Both the position numbers and the translations under genes were made by a program. The notes below the pieces were generated by a model that searched no databases, was not told where the DNA came from, and worked only from the letters and a program-made list of their open reading frames with translations. From assembly GCA_965223985.1 (NCBI GenBank), contig OZ245030.1:1550001-1614000 (forward strand): 64,000 nt of DNA, in the 5' to 3' direction. Below are positions 17,176-24,747 of the stretch, one piece after another; positions within the stretch are counted from its first letter, which is position 1, and the number at the start of each line of letters is the position of its first letter. This DNA comes from JAPPKS01 sp963667895 (GTDB taxonomy: Bacteria; Poribacteria; WGA-4E; PCPOR2b).

Positions 17176-18645
17176 ATGAAATATCATGTTCGTGAAACGA
17201 TCTGTATCGCAGTTGCCTTGGTGATTGCCTTCAACATGTTCCATCCCCCCGCAGCGCTAGCCGCAGATAAACGACAAGCGCTCCAAGAACTTAGCGAAGC
17301 ATTCGCTGAGATTGTGGGTGAGGCTAGCAAAATCGTGGTTGCGATTGAAGCGGAGCCATCGGAAAAGCATATCAGGCAGCGAGAGCGATTCAAGATTCCG
17401 TATGAAATTCCTGAGTCGGATGGCAAGTATCGATACTTTTACCACGTACCTGAATGGGAAAGTGGGAACCGTGGGTATCACCCTTTCCCGGAATTTAATT
17501 TCCCCAAATCCGGCGGTTTTAGTTCTGGCATCTTGCTTGATGATGAGGGCCACATAGCCACCGTTGCCCAATTGGTCGAAAATTCCAATAAAATCACCGT
17601 CACGCTTGAGAACAGCGCGCGCCACGAAGCCGAACTGATTGGCGTAGACAAAGGAACGGGCATTGCGGTGATGAAAATCGACAGCGATGCCATTCCGAAT
17701 GCGAAGATTGGCGATTCTGATCAGGTTACAATCGGTGAGCTAGCGCTCGATCTAAGGCGCACCGGGGCAGGCGAGCTTTCCGTAGCCCTTGGCGTCATCA
17801 GTGGTACCGGACGCCAACTGCCCATTGGCGATTATAACAACTTAATCGAAATCAGCACTAATCTTCGCTCCCGTTCAGGTGGCGGCGCCGTCGTTAACGC
17901 GAGCGGGGATGTCATCGGAATGACCGCCGCTATCTCAATCTCGCCCGACGGCGCGTTCGCTATCCCAATCCGTACCGTTAGGCGTATCGCCACGGAACTC
18001 ATTGAACACGGGAAAGTGGAACGCGGCTGGCTAGGCGTTCAGATTCATGACGTTAATTTGGAAGCAGCGGCGAAACTTGGGCTAGAGACTCCAATGGGAG
18101 CGCTTATCGGACGTGTTCTTGAAGGAACGCCTGCCGCAAAAACGGGCTTACAAATCAACGACGTAATTGTCGCAGTTGATGATGAGGCAATTACCAACGC
18201 GAAACATCTGCGGCACGTGATTGCAAAGGCTAAGCCGCATTCCAAGGTATCCGTCACTGTTGTGCGCGAGGGCGCAAAGCTCGAAATTCCTGTGACGCTT
18301 GGCGAACGCACAGATGCAGCAGTTCGTGATTCTTTTAAACACCATGGCAAGAGTCAAACTGGTTGGAAAGGACTGAGTCTGCAAACCTTGACCGAATCGC
18401 TTGCGGATGCGTTCGGCTACGAGCCTCATGAGGGGGTTTTAATCGCTGGTGTGGAACCGGGCAGTCCAGCTGCCGAAGCTGGCAGCGCCGATGAGAAACT
18501 TCGAAAAGGCGATCTTATCCTTGAAGTTGAGAACCAGCACGTTCAAAACGTGGGTGCTTTCAAAGCGGCGGTGAATACGGATAAAGAATCCATCCTGTTG
18601 CGTGTGAAACGCGGTGAACAGGTGTGGTACGTTACTGTAGAATGA
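17176..18645 (+). CDS. HtrA/DegP-like exported protein with two PDZ domains, catalytic triad incomplete (pseudoprotease)
   Basis: 489 aa with a Sec signal peptide (residues 1-30, ending PPAALAA) and a very strong AAGGAGG. It has the HtrA layout: trypsin-like domain about 110-275, PDZ1 about 285-375, PDZ2 about 390-489. Aligning by eye to HtrA, the catalytic His in the TNxHVV motif is Gln132 (HIATVAQLV), the Asp in the DLAVL motif is Gly162 (KGTGIAVMKI), and the nucleophile Ser234 remains (RSRSGGGAVVN), with GNSGGP altered to SRSGGG. Proteolysis is therefore unlikely; a chaperone or scaffold role through the PDZ domains in the periplasm is inferred. The coding frame is intact and full length, so this is not simple decay. 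Confidence 0.88.
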   Translation: MKYHVRETICIAVALVIAFNMFHPPAALAADKRQALQELSEAFAEIVGEASKIVVAIEAEPSEKHIRQRERFKIPYEIPESDGKYRYFYHVPEWESGNRGYHPFPEFNFPKSGGFSSGILLDDEGHIATVAQLVENSNKITVTLENSARHEAELIGVDKGTGIAVMKIDSDAIPNAKIGDSDQVTIGELALDLRRTGAGELSVALGVISGTGRQLPIGDYNNLIEISTNLRSRSGGGAVVNASGDVIGMTAAISISPDGAFAIPIRTVRRIATELIEHGKVERGWLGVQIHDVNLEAAAKLGLETPMGALIGRVLEGTPAAKTGLQINDVIVAVDDEAITNAKHLRHVIAKAKPHSKVSVTVVREGAKLEIPVTLGERTDAAVRDSFKHHGKSQTGWKGLSLQTLTESLADAFGYEPHEGVLIAGVEPGSPAAEAGSADEKLRKGDLILEVENQHVQNVGAFKAAVNTDKESILLRVKRGEQVWYVTVE

Positions 18646-18841
18646 CACCTATTCGGCTTTCATGGAACGATGCACTTTGGATGTGTTATAATCCCGTCAC
18701 TTAAACAAGGAGTTCCGTTCCTTTTACACGGTCGGTTCTGAACGTTGACGATCCTTTTCCAAGAACCAATTACCATACTGTCGGGTAGCTGAATGCCGTT
18801 GTAAATGGACGCACACCTAGAGAGGGGTTAATTAGAAGCCA

Positions 18842-19714
18842 ATGGATACACTTAAGCTGGGGATTCCCAAGGGTTCGCTCCAGGAGTCCACCATCAACCT
18901 GTTCAAAAAAGCTGGATACAACATAACAGTCAGCAGCAGATCCTACTATCCGCGTATTGATGACGACGATATTGAGGTCATGCTCCTTCGTCCTCAGGAG
19001 ATGGCGCTTTACGTCGAACGTGGTGTGATTGATGTGGGGCTGGCTGGACGTGACTGGGTACGTGAATGCAAAGCGGACGTTTTAGAGATTGCGTCGCTCA
19101 CCTATAGCAAACAGACAAACCAACCCGCGCGATGGGTTTTGGCTGTCAGCGAAGACTCTCCCATTGAATCGGTCCCGGACCTTGAAGGCAAGGTCATATT
19201 TACCGAATTGGTTGAGGCGACCAACACCTATCTTGCGCAAAACGGTGTCTGCGCAACTGTCAAATTCTCACACGGCGCAACGGAAGTAAAGATTCCGCAC
19301 TTGTGCGATGCGATTGTGGAAATCACGGAAACAGGAAGCTCACTCCGTGCGAATCGATTGAAAATCATTGATGTAGTGATGGAATCCGTTACGACGTTGA
19401 TTTCGAATAAAGCGAGTTGGCAAGATGAATGGAAACAGACAAAGACGAAGAATCTGTATATGCTACTTTCGGGTGCATTGACAGCGGAGCAGAAGGTTGG
19501 CTTGAAGATGAATATTAGTCAGGAGAATCTCAACTCGCTGCTGGCAATCCTGCCTGCGATGAAAAATCCGACAATATCTTCGCTCAGCGACGACGGTTGG
19601 TACGCCGTCGAGACAATTATTGATGAGCACGTGGTGCGAGATTTGATACCGGAGCTAAGACGGATTGGCGCGGAAGGCATTATCGAGTATCCGTTGAACA
19701 AGGTGATTCCTTAA
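18842..19714 (+). CDS. hisG: ATP phosphoribosyltransferase, long form (HisG_L)
   Basis: 290 aa. Catalyses ATP + PRPP to N1-(5-phosphoribosyl)-ATP, the first committed step of histidine synthesis. Seen: LGIPKGSLQESTINLFKKAG, the VGLAGRDWVRE loop, and the PRPP-binding segment DAIVEITETGSSLRANRL. The C-terminal 75 residues (from about NISQENLNSLLAILP) form the ACT-like regulatory domain of the long form, so histidine feedback inhibition is expected and HisZ is not needed. No other his gene is adjacent, so the pathway is scattered in this genome. Upstream ribosome binding site is weak (GAGAGGGG at some distance). Confidence 0.93.
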   Translation: MDTLKLGIPKGSLQESTINLFKKAGYNITVSSRSYYPRIDDDDIEVMLLRPQEMALYVERGVIDVGLAGRDWVRECKADVLEIASLTYSKQTNQPARWVLAVSEDSPIESVPDLEGKVIFTELVEATNTYLAQNGVCATVKFSHGATEVKIPHLCDAIVEITETGSSLRANRLKIIDVVMESVTTLISNKASWQDEWKQTKTKNLYMLLSGALTAEQKVGLKMNISQENLNSLLAILPAMKNPTISSLSDDGWYAVETIIDEHVVRDLIPELRRIGAEGIIEYPLNKVIP

Positions 19715-20123
19715 GGTGATGTACGACACGCGAAGTACAAATGGCGATTTTTTTCGGCGACATATGGGATTTTCACAGTAATTCACAGTAATTCGAAAAC
19801 TGTGTGACCAAATTTGTGACACGAAAAAGCGTGCAAATACAGTCTAGAACTGATCAGCGATTTGTTCAAACACAAAATCTGTGACTACGTTACTGTGAAA
19901 ATTCATAGCTTCCTGAAAGACGGAGGAGATAGTCGGGAATCGGAATTCCCTCCTGCGTGAACCCGCTCTACTTTCAAAGGATGTTTACCGTGAATCTCCC
20001 GACGATTATCAGCATAGGTTAAAATAAAGAAGTTGCTATTTATGTAGAGGCTCTTGGAAATTACCCCCACCAAACTCTTGAACTTTATCAAAGCACGCCT
20101 AAGAAGAGCGTTTGTGGAGCGTT
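19715..20123. other. Intergenic region with direct and inverted TTCACAGTAA repeats
   Basis: About 410 bp with no gene. It holds a tandem ATTCACAGTA (19771-19790) and a perfect 12-bp inverted repeat TTTTCACAGTAA (19770-19781) / TTACTGTGAAAA (19890-19901), with further CTGTG/TGTGAC elements between. May be an operator array or the remnant of a mobile element. Confidence 0.5.
19770..19901. repeat. 12-bp inverted repeat bracketing about 110 bp, with a nested tandem copy
   Basis: TTTTCACAGTAA at 19770-19781 and its exact reverse complement at 19890-19901. The left arm is partly repeated in tandem (ATTCACAGTA twice). The enclosed DNA has more TCACAG/CTGTGA boxes and no open frame. Confidence 0.5.
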
Positions 20124-20379
20124 CTATGGGGTTTTTTTGTGGGCGTAGGTTGCCCATAATGCTTTTGGGTTGTCTACGGAAAGTCCGACGTTTCCACATC
20201 CGCCGCAAACCGTCGCTCTTAGTTTCGCTTTGCGGGCTTGCTTGAAAATCAGGGCATCAGGGTTACCCTGTACCTCAAGTTCTAAGTCTTCTGCAGGTCC
20301 TACCGTGTCGGTGCGAGTGTTCCCCAACTCGCTTAATTGCCTCGTTAAGTTACTTGTTGTGTAGCTCTTCTTTTGTCAT
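20124..20379 (-). pseudogene. Small zinc-ribbon protein gene, broken by a stop and a frameshift
   Basis: The 3' part (20124-20327) encodes LEVQGNPDALIFKQ and ATVCGGCGNVGLSVDNPKALW, matching a widespread small bacterial zinc-ribbon protein (CxxC-GYxELYxENP-type C-terminus). Upstream, an ATG at 20379 with an AGGAAGTG site starts MTKEELHNK, then an in-frame TAA (20350-20352), then LNEAIKRVGEHS in the same frame before the reading frame must shift to reach the zinc-ribbon part. The N-terminal CPxCGS knuckle expected in the family is absent. The gene therefore looks decayed rather than short. Family recognition is by memory of the motif pattern. Confidence 0.5.
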
Positions 20380-20618
20380 AACCTGTCACTTCCTTTCTGG
20401 AAACCCATATCCGGTAAGTGCCTAAAACATTAAGAAATGACTACACCCGATTAGCCGCATTCCGCATTGGTTGGAGGGGATGGGAGGCACCAGAGCGCTC
20501 TACGAGAGGCAGAGAGCGAGAGCAAAAACCTCTGTTCTCATGGGGATTGTGATTTTACTTTAATCGCTCCACCTAGCCTACAGACCATAGAAGCGTTGGT
20601 ATCGCGGTCACTGATCTC

Positions 20619-21101
20619 TCACTTGAGCCCCCATATCCCCTTTTTTTCGGCTTGTGCTTCTCGTTGCGCTTTGAGGAATCGCTTATGTTCGGGAAAATCG
20701 TCACCATATACACGTCCGAATCCACGCCTTACAATTTCGAGATTGACGAATTGATTATCGGATGCACGATAGACGAACGCAAGCAGACGCCCGTAGCGAT
20801 CCCGCCTCTGACGCCCGAATCGGAGGACAACCTTTTCACCCTGTAAAAGCCTCTTTGTAAATTCGGTAGCTTCTGCGCCGAACGGCTCCGGTGGTATGTC
20901 AGGGTGCACCGTCTCTGGCGTGTCGACGCCGATGAGCCGTATTGATTCTTTCTTCCCGCCGTAGCGAATCTTTATTGTGTCGCCATCAACGACGCCCAGA
21001 ACGACGTAACCCGGCGTTTTGTGATTGCAACGTAGTCGGATACCTATGCCGAGGGCGAGCACAAGCCCCACGAATAGGATCCAACCGCATCCCTTTTTCA
21101 T
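20619..21101 (-). CDS. Thermonuclease-family (SNase-like) exported/anchored nuclease
   Basis: 160 aa. N-terminal hydrophobic segment (GWILFVGLVLALGIGI, residues about 6-21) is a signal peptide or anchor. The OB-fold nuclease domain follows with VVDGDTIKI, catalytic Arg and Glu in IRLIGVDTPET, and the second catalytic Arg in RDRYGRLLAFVY; VNLEIVRRGFGRVYGD completes the family signature. Such enzymes cleave DNA or RNA with Ca2+ and are usually extracellular or periplasmic, for nutrient scavenging. Stands alone on the minus strand. Confidence 0.92.
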   Translation of the reverse strand: MKKGCGWILFVGLVLALGIGIRLRCNHKTPGYVVLGVVDGDTIKIRYGGKKESIRLIGVDTPETVHPDIPPEPFGAEATEFTKRLLQGEKVVLRFGRQRRDRYGRLLAFVYRASDNQFVNLEIVRRGFGRVYGDDFPEHKRFLKAQREAQAEKKGIWGLK

Positions 21102-21463
21102 GCTTCCCCACTATGCTTATGGACGTTTTTGTGCGCGGAGAGCGCGTCTAGTCGGCGCTTTGAGATGATCCATATCTCTCATTGCTTCTAATTCGGTTAG
21201 TTTGAGACTTGGGTTTCGCCCCTTGTGAAATGGTTTTGAAGGTTATTGTGTCGAAGCGGCGGAATTATGTCAAGCGGAATCATGAATGTGGTGCGAGGGT
21301 TAGGTTTTGTGATCGGCGGCATGACGGATTTTTCCTTGCATTGTTTTCTGAGATCAAACTATACTGATGGAGAGCGACTCATGGTCAGCAAAAGCGAGAC
21401 CGACCACACGCAATTACTTCGAAAGAAGGGATTATCAATGTCTGGCAAAGGTGAACTGAGGTA
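21102..21463. other. Intergenic region with promoter and possible 27-codon leader ORF before the TPR gene
   Basis: 362 bp without a recognised gene. It contains a promoter-like pair (21336-21365) and a 27-codon open frame at 21381-21464 described separately. The first 200 bp hold nothing identified. Confidence 0.45.
21336..21365 (+). promoter_or_regulatory. Promoter-like pair before the TPR gene
   Basis: TTGCAT, 18-bp spacer, TATACT. It precedes the leader ORF and TPR gene on the plus strand. Moderate match to the sigma-70 consensus. Confidence 0.35.
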
Positions 21464-21464
21464 A
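21381..21464 (+). CDS. Possible 27-aa leader peptide overlapping the TPR gene start
   Basis: ATG at 21381 with GGAGAG seven bases upstream; the frame reads MVSKSETDHTQLLRKKG and ends at a TAA whose last A is the first base of the ATG of the TPR gene (TAATG). That arrangement suits translational coupling. No family resemblance and no bias evidence, so it may be fortuitous. Confidence 0.25.
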   Translation: MVSKSETDHTQLLRKKGLSMSGKGELR

Positions 21465-22696
21465 TGGTCGAACTTGTGAAGGCAGGGATTAGGTATACAC
21501 ACTTTCTGGTGAGCGTTATTGGAGTGGCGCTTTCATTGGGAATATCGGGCGCAATGGAGGTAGATGCCGACGACGACCAAGCGGCTCGCGCCTACGACGT
21601 GGGTTTACTGGCGGCTTTCCGCCAAGAGCATGAAAAGGCACTTACGGCTCTGAATCGCGCGATTAAGCTGGATCCATCATTGGCGGACGCGCATTATTAT
21701 CTCGGTATGCTCTATGGAGCGCGGGATGGATGGAATAAAGCGTTGACAGCATTCCAGAATGCGACGACCGCAGACCCAGCATATATTGAAGCCTACTGCA
21801 GAATGGGTGAGACTTACCTCGTAGAGCTAGCGCGTGTGAACGAGGCAGTTGACCCGCTTGAGCGAGCCGTTCAGATGGACCCCCACCATGCACAGGGTCG
21901 TTCGCTTTTGGGGACGGCTTACTTTCGCCAGAACCGCCTGAATGAGGCAATCCGTGAGCTTCAACGCGCCGTTGAACTCGATCCTTCCAACACCGACGCC
22001 CTATATACCCTCGGACTCGCGCACTTTCGGCAAGGCGAGATTGAGGCTGCGAGTTTGCGCTTCAAGAAGATTATCGAATTAGACCCCTTTTACGCGAAGG
22101 CTTACTTGAACCTCGGAAACTGTTTTCGCCGGATGGGTCAAGCGGAGAACGGACGCAAGGCGTTAGAGACGTTTGCGAGGCTTAGCAAGGATGAGGAACA
22201 GATAGCACGCCTTGAGCGTTCGGTGCGCCACGACGATTCAAATGTTGAGGCTAGGTATCAGTTGGGTCGGCTTCAGATGGCGCGAGGTCAGTGGGAAGCT
22301 GCTGCCGGCGCATTCAGGAAGTGCATTGCACTTAGGCCCCATGAGGCGCGGGGATATGATGCGCTTGGTTACCTATATTTCCAACTGAAATCTTATCGGA
22401 GGGCGCTACAGATTTATGATGATGTCGTTCAGCGTCATCCCGATGTTGCGCAGTATCGTAACAGCCTTGGCACTGTCTATATGACGATAGGGAACTATTC
22501 TAAGGCGATTGAGCAGCTAGAGGCTGCGGTTCAGCTGAGTCCTTCTGAGCCTGCCTTTCATCTAAATTTGGCGCAAATTTACAAACGTGCGGGTTACAGC
22601 GCAAAAGCGGGAGAGGCGTTTCATACCTATCAGCAGCTCAAGTCCCAAAAAGATGGGGGTGCGAGCAGCCAGGCACGTGATAAAGCAGGCAGGTGA
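21464..22696 (+). CDS. Tetratricopeptide-repeat protein, exported or membrane-anchored
   Basis: 410 aa. An N-terminal hydrophobic segment (THFLVSVIGVALSLGISGAM, residues about 12-31) is a signal sequence. The rest is about nine or ten TPR units with the usual W/L-G-Y-A-P spacing (ALNRAIKLDPSLADAHYYLG, ELQRAVELDPSNTDALYTLG, QLEAAVQLSPSEPAFHLNL). TPR arrays mediate protein-protein contacts. The gene is followed after 30 bp by an FG-GAP/ASPIC protein gene; TPR proteins paired with ASPIC/UnbV proteins are a recurring combination in marine bacteria, so the two products may interact in the periplasm (inference). Confidence 0.88.
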   Translation: MVELVKAGIRYTHFLVSVIGVALSLGISGAMEVDADDDQAARAYDVGLLAAFRQEHEKALTALNRAIKLDPSLADAHYYLGMLYGARDGWNKALTAFQNATTADPAYIEAYCRMGETYLVELARVNEAVDPLERAVQMDPHHAQGRSLLGTAYFRQNRLNEAIRELQRAVELDPSNTDALYTLGLAHFRQGEIEAASLRFKKIIELDPFYAKAYLNLGNCFRRMGQAENGRKALETFARLSKDEEQIARLERSVRHDDSNVEARYQLGRLQMARGQWEAAAGAFRKCIALRPHEARGYDALGYLYFQLKSYRRALQIYDDVVQRHPDVAQYRNSLGTVYMTIGNYSKAIEQLEAAVQLSPSEPAFHLNLAQIYKRAGYSAKAGEAFHTYQQLKSQKDGGASSQARDKAGR

Positions 22697-22726
22697 GTCG
22701 GTGAGAATACGGATTCGGAAAGGTGC

Positions 22727-24496
22727 ATGAGGATAATTTTTTCAATGCCAATTCAGGATTGTTGGGGAGTCGAAGTTTGTACGTTTGCTAAGGATGGCAG
22801 AAAGTTATTATCGCCGAACACGCGGTTGAAAACGTACATCGCTCTGTGCTCGTTTTTGATTTTTCTGTTGAATTGCACCAACTTGTGCGCGGACAATCAT
22901 GGGATTCAGTTCAACGACGTCACAGCGGAAGCGGGAATCGACTTTCGGCATGTGAATGGTGCAAAGGGCGACTACCATTTACCCGAAACAATCGGTGCTG
23001 GCGGGGCATTCTTTGACTACGACACCGACGGCGACCTAGACCTTTATCTCGTGAATAGTGGGGATTTAACCGGCGCCGCTTCGGACTGTTCGTACACAAG
23101 CATCCTGTATCGTAACAACGGCGGCGGCACGTTCACGGACGTGACCGATTTAGCGGGGGTGGAAAACGCTGGAAATTATGGGATGGGCGCCGCCTGCGGC
23201 GATTACGACAACGATGGCGATCCGGATCTTTACGTGACGAATTTTGGCGCAAATGTGCTCTATCACAACAATGGAAACGGAACGTTTACAGATGTGACCG
23301 GAACTGCGGGCGTGGGAGACGCGCTGTGGGGCAGCAGCGCAATCTTTTTTGATTACGACCGCGACGGTTACCTCGACCTTTACGTCGTCAATTATGTGCG
23401 TTATTCGCTTGACATCTCCTATCATCCCTGCGGAGTTCATGGCATCCGCACTCACTGCCACCCGAAAAACTTTGACGGGGCGCCGGACCGTCTCTACCGC
23501 AACAATGGGGACGGCACCTTTACGGATGTCACTCAAGCAGCGGGCTTCGGCGACATAAGCGGTCCGCATCGCGGTAAAGCACTGGGCGTCGTTGCCGCGG
23601 ATTTCAACAATGACGGTGAGCCGGATCTTTATGTCGCCAACGACGACACGCCGAACTTTCTGTTCTACAATAACGGAGACGGTACGTTTACGGAGATGGG
23701 ACTTCTAGCGGGCTGCGCCTTTAGCTTTGACGGTGTAGCTCAAGCGGGAATGGGGGTTGATGCTGGGGATTTCAACGGCGATGGCTTTCTTGATATTTTT
23801 GTTACGAATCTTTCGCATGAAACGAACGCACTCTACCGGAACAACGGCGATGGGACCTTTTCTGACACGGTTTATGAAGCGAATCTGGGAAAGGAGAGTT
23901 ACCTATTTGTGGGATTCGGCACGCGCTTTTTCGATTACGACAACGATGGTTACTCCGACATCTTCATCGCCAATGGGCATATTATCGAGGCTATTGCTCA
24001 AGTAACGGACGTTCTCACCTACGCGCAGCGGAACCAACTGTTTCATAACAACGGCGACGGTACATTTGCGGAGGTGTCATTTGAATCTGGACCGTATTTC
24101 CGTCGTGAAGGCGTCAGCCGCGGGGCAATCTTTGGGGATTATGACAACGACGGAGACATCGACATTGTCGTGACGCAGTCGAACCAGCCGGCGGAGTTAC
24201 TCCGCAACGAAGGGGGTAATCGGCACAACTGGGTTCGGATTAAGCCGGTGGGGGTAGTCAGTAATCGGGACGGTATCGGTGCGCGGGTAACGGTGACAGT
24301 AGGCTCTCAATCGCAGATGCAAGAGGTACACACTGGTTTGAGTTATCTCTGCAGTAACGATCCGCGGGTATTCTTTGGTCTAGGAGATTATACCAGAATT
24401 GATCGCGTTGAGATTCGCTGGCCGAGCGGGATTGTGCAGATGTTAGAAAATATCGCAGCAAATCAGGAAATCGTCGTGATTGAGGCTAGTGAGTAG
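22727..24496 (+). CDS. FG-GAP/VCBS-repeat protein with C-terminal ASPIC/UnbV domain (CRTAC1-like)
   Basis: 589 aa. An uncleaved or late signal sequence lies at about 33-56 (TYIALCSFLIFLLNCTNLCA). Then repeated calcium-binding FG-GAP blades: FFDYDTDGDLDLYLVN, CGDYDNDGDPDLYVTN, FFDYDRDGYLDLYVVN, ADFNNDGEPDLYVAND, GDFNGDGFLDIFVTN, FFDYDNDGYSDIFIAN, FGDYDNDGDIDIVVTQ. Each DxDxDGxxD loop should bind Ca2+ in an integrin-like beta-propeller. The last 80 residues (NWVRIKPVG, GIGARVTVTVG, RVEIRWPSGIVQ) form the ASPIC/UnbV domain. An extracytoplasmic binding protein; ligand unknown. Confidence 0.92.
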   Translation: MRIIFSMPIQDCWGVEVCTFAKDGRKLLSPNTRLKTYIALCSFLIFLLNCTNLCADNHGIQFNDVTAEAGIDFRHVNGAKGDYHLPETIGAGGAFFDYDTDGDLDLYLVNSGDLTGAASDCSYTSILYRNNGGGTFTDVTDLAGVENAGNYGMGAACGDYDNDGDPDLYVTNFGANVLYHNNGNGTFTDVTGTAGVGDALWGSSAIFFDYDRDGYLDLYVVNYVRYSLDISYHPCGVHGIRTHCHPKNFDGAPDRLYRNNGDGTFTDVTQAAGFGDISGPHRGKALGVVAADFNNDGEPDLYVANDDTPNFLFYNNGDGTFTEMGLLAGCAFSFDGVAQAGMGVDAGDFNGDGFLDIFVTNLSHETNALYRNNGDGTFSDTVYEANLGKESYLFVGFGTRFFDYDNDGYSDIFIANGHIIEAIAQVTDVLTYAQRNQLFHNNGDGTFAEVSFESGPYFRREGVSRGAIFGDYDNDGDIDIVVTQSNQPAELLRNEGGNRHNWVRIKPVGVVSNRDGIGARVTVTVGSQSQMQEVHTGLSYLCSNDPRVFFGLGDYTRIDRVEIRWPSGIVQMLENIAANQEIVVIEASE

Positions 24497-24747
24497 AGGT
24501 GTTGGCAGCGGATGCGTTTCGAACGGAAGTCCCTATAGTTCGGGGTAGTTCTGTTTGAAGCTTGATTTGATGCCGGGGATACCTACAGGTTTTTTGGATT
24601 ACATTTTATGCTGTCGAGAGTTCGGAAAAAACTATCGCCTAACATCTCTATGAAGAACTGCAAAACCTATCGCAGTCGCTATTTGCTCCCTTGATCCTTC
24701 GTTATTCGCTCAGTTGATTTCAATCCAACCTACAAAAGCTACTTCGC

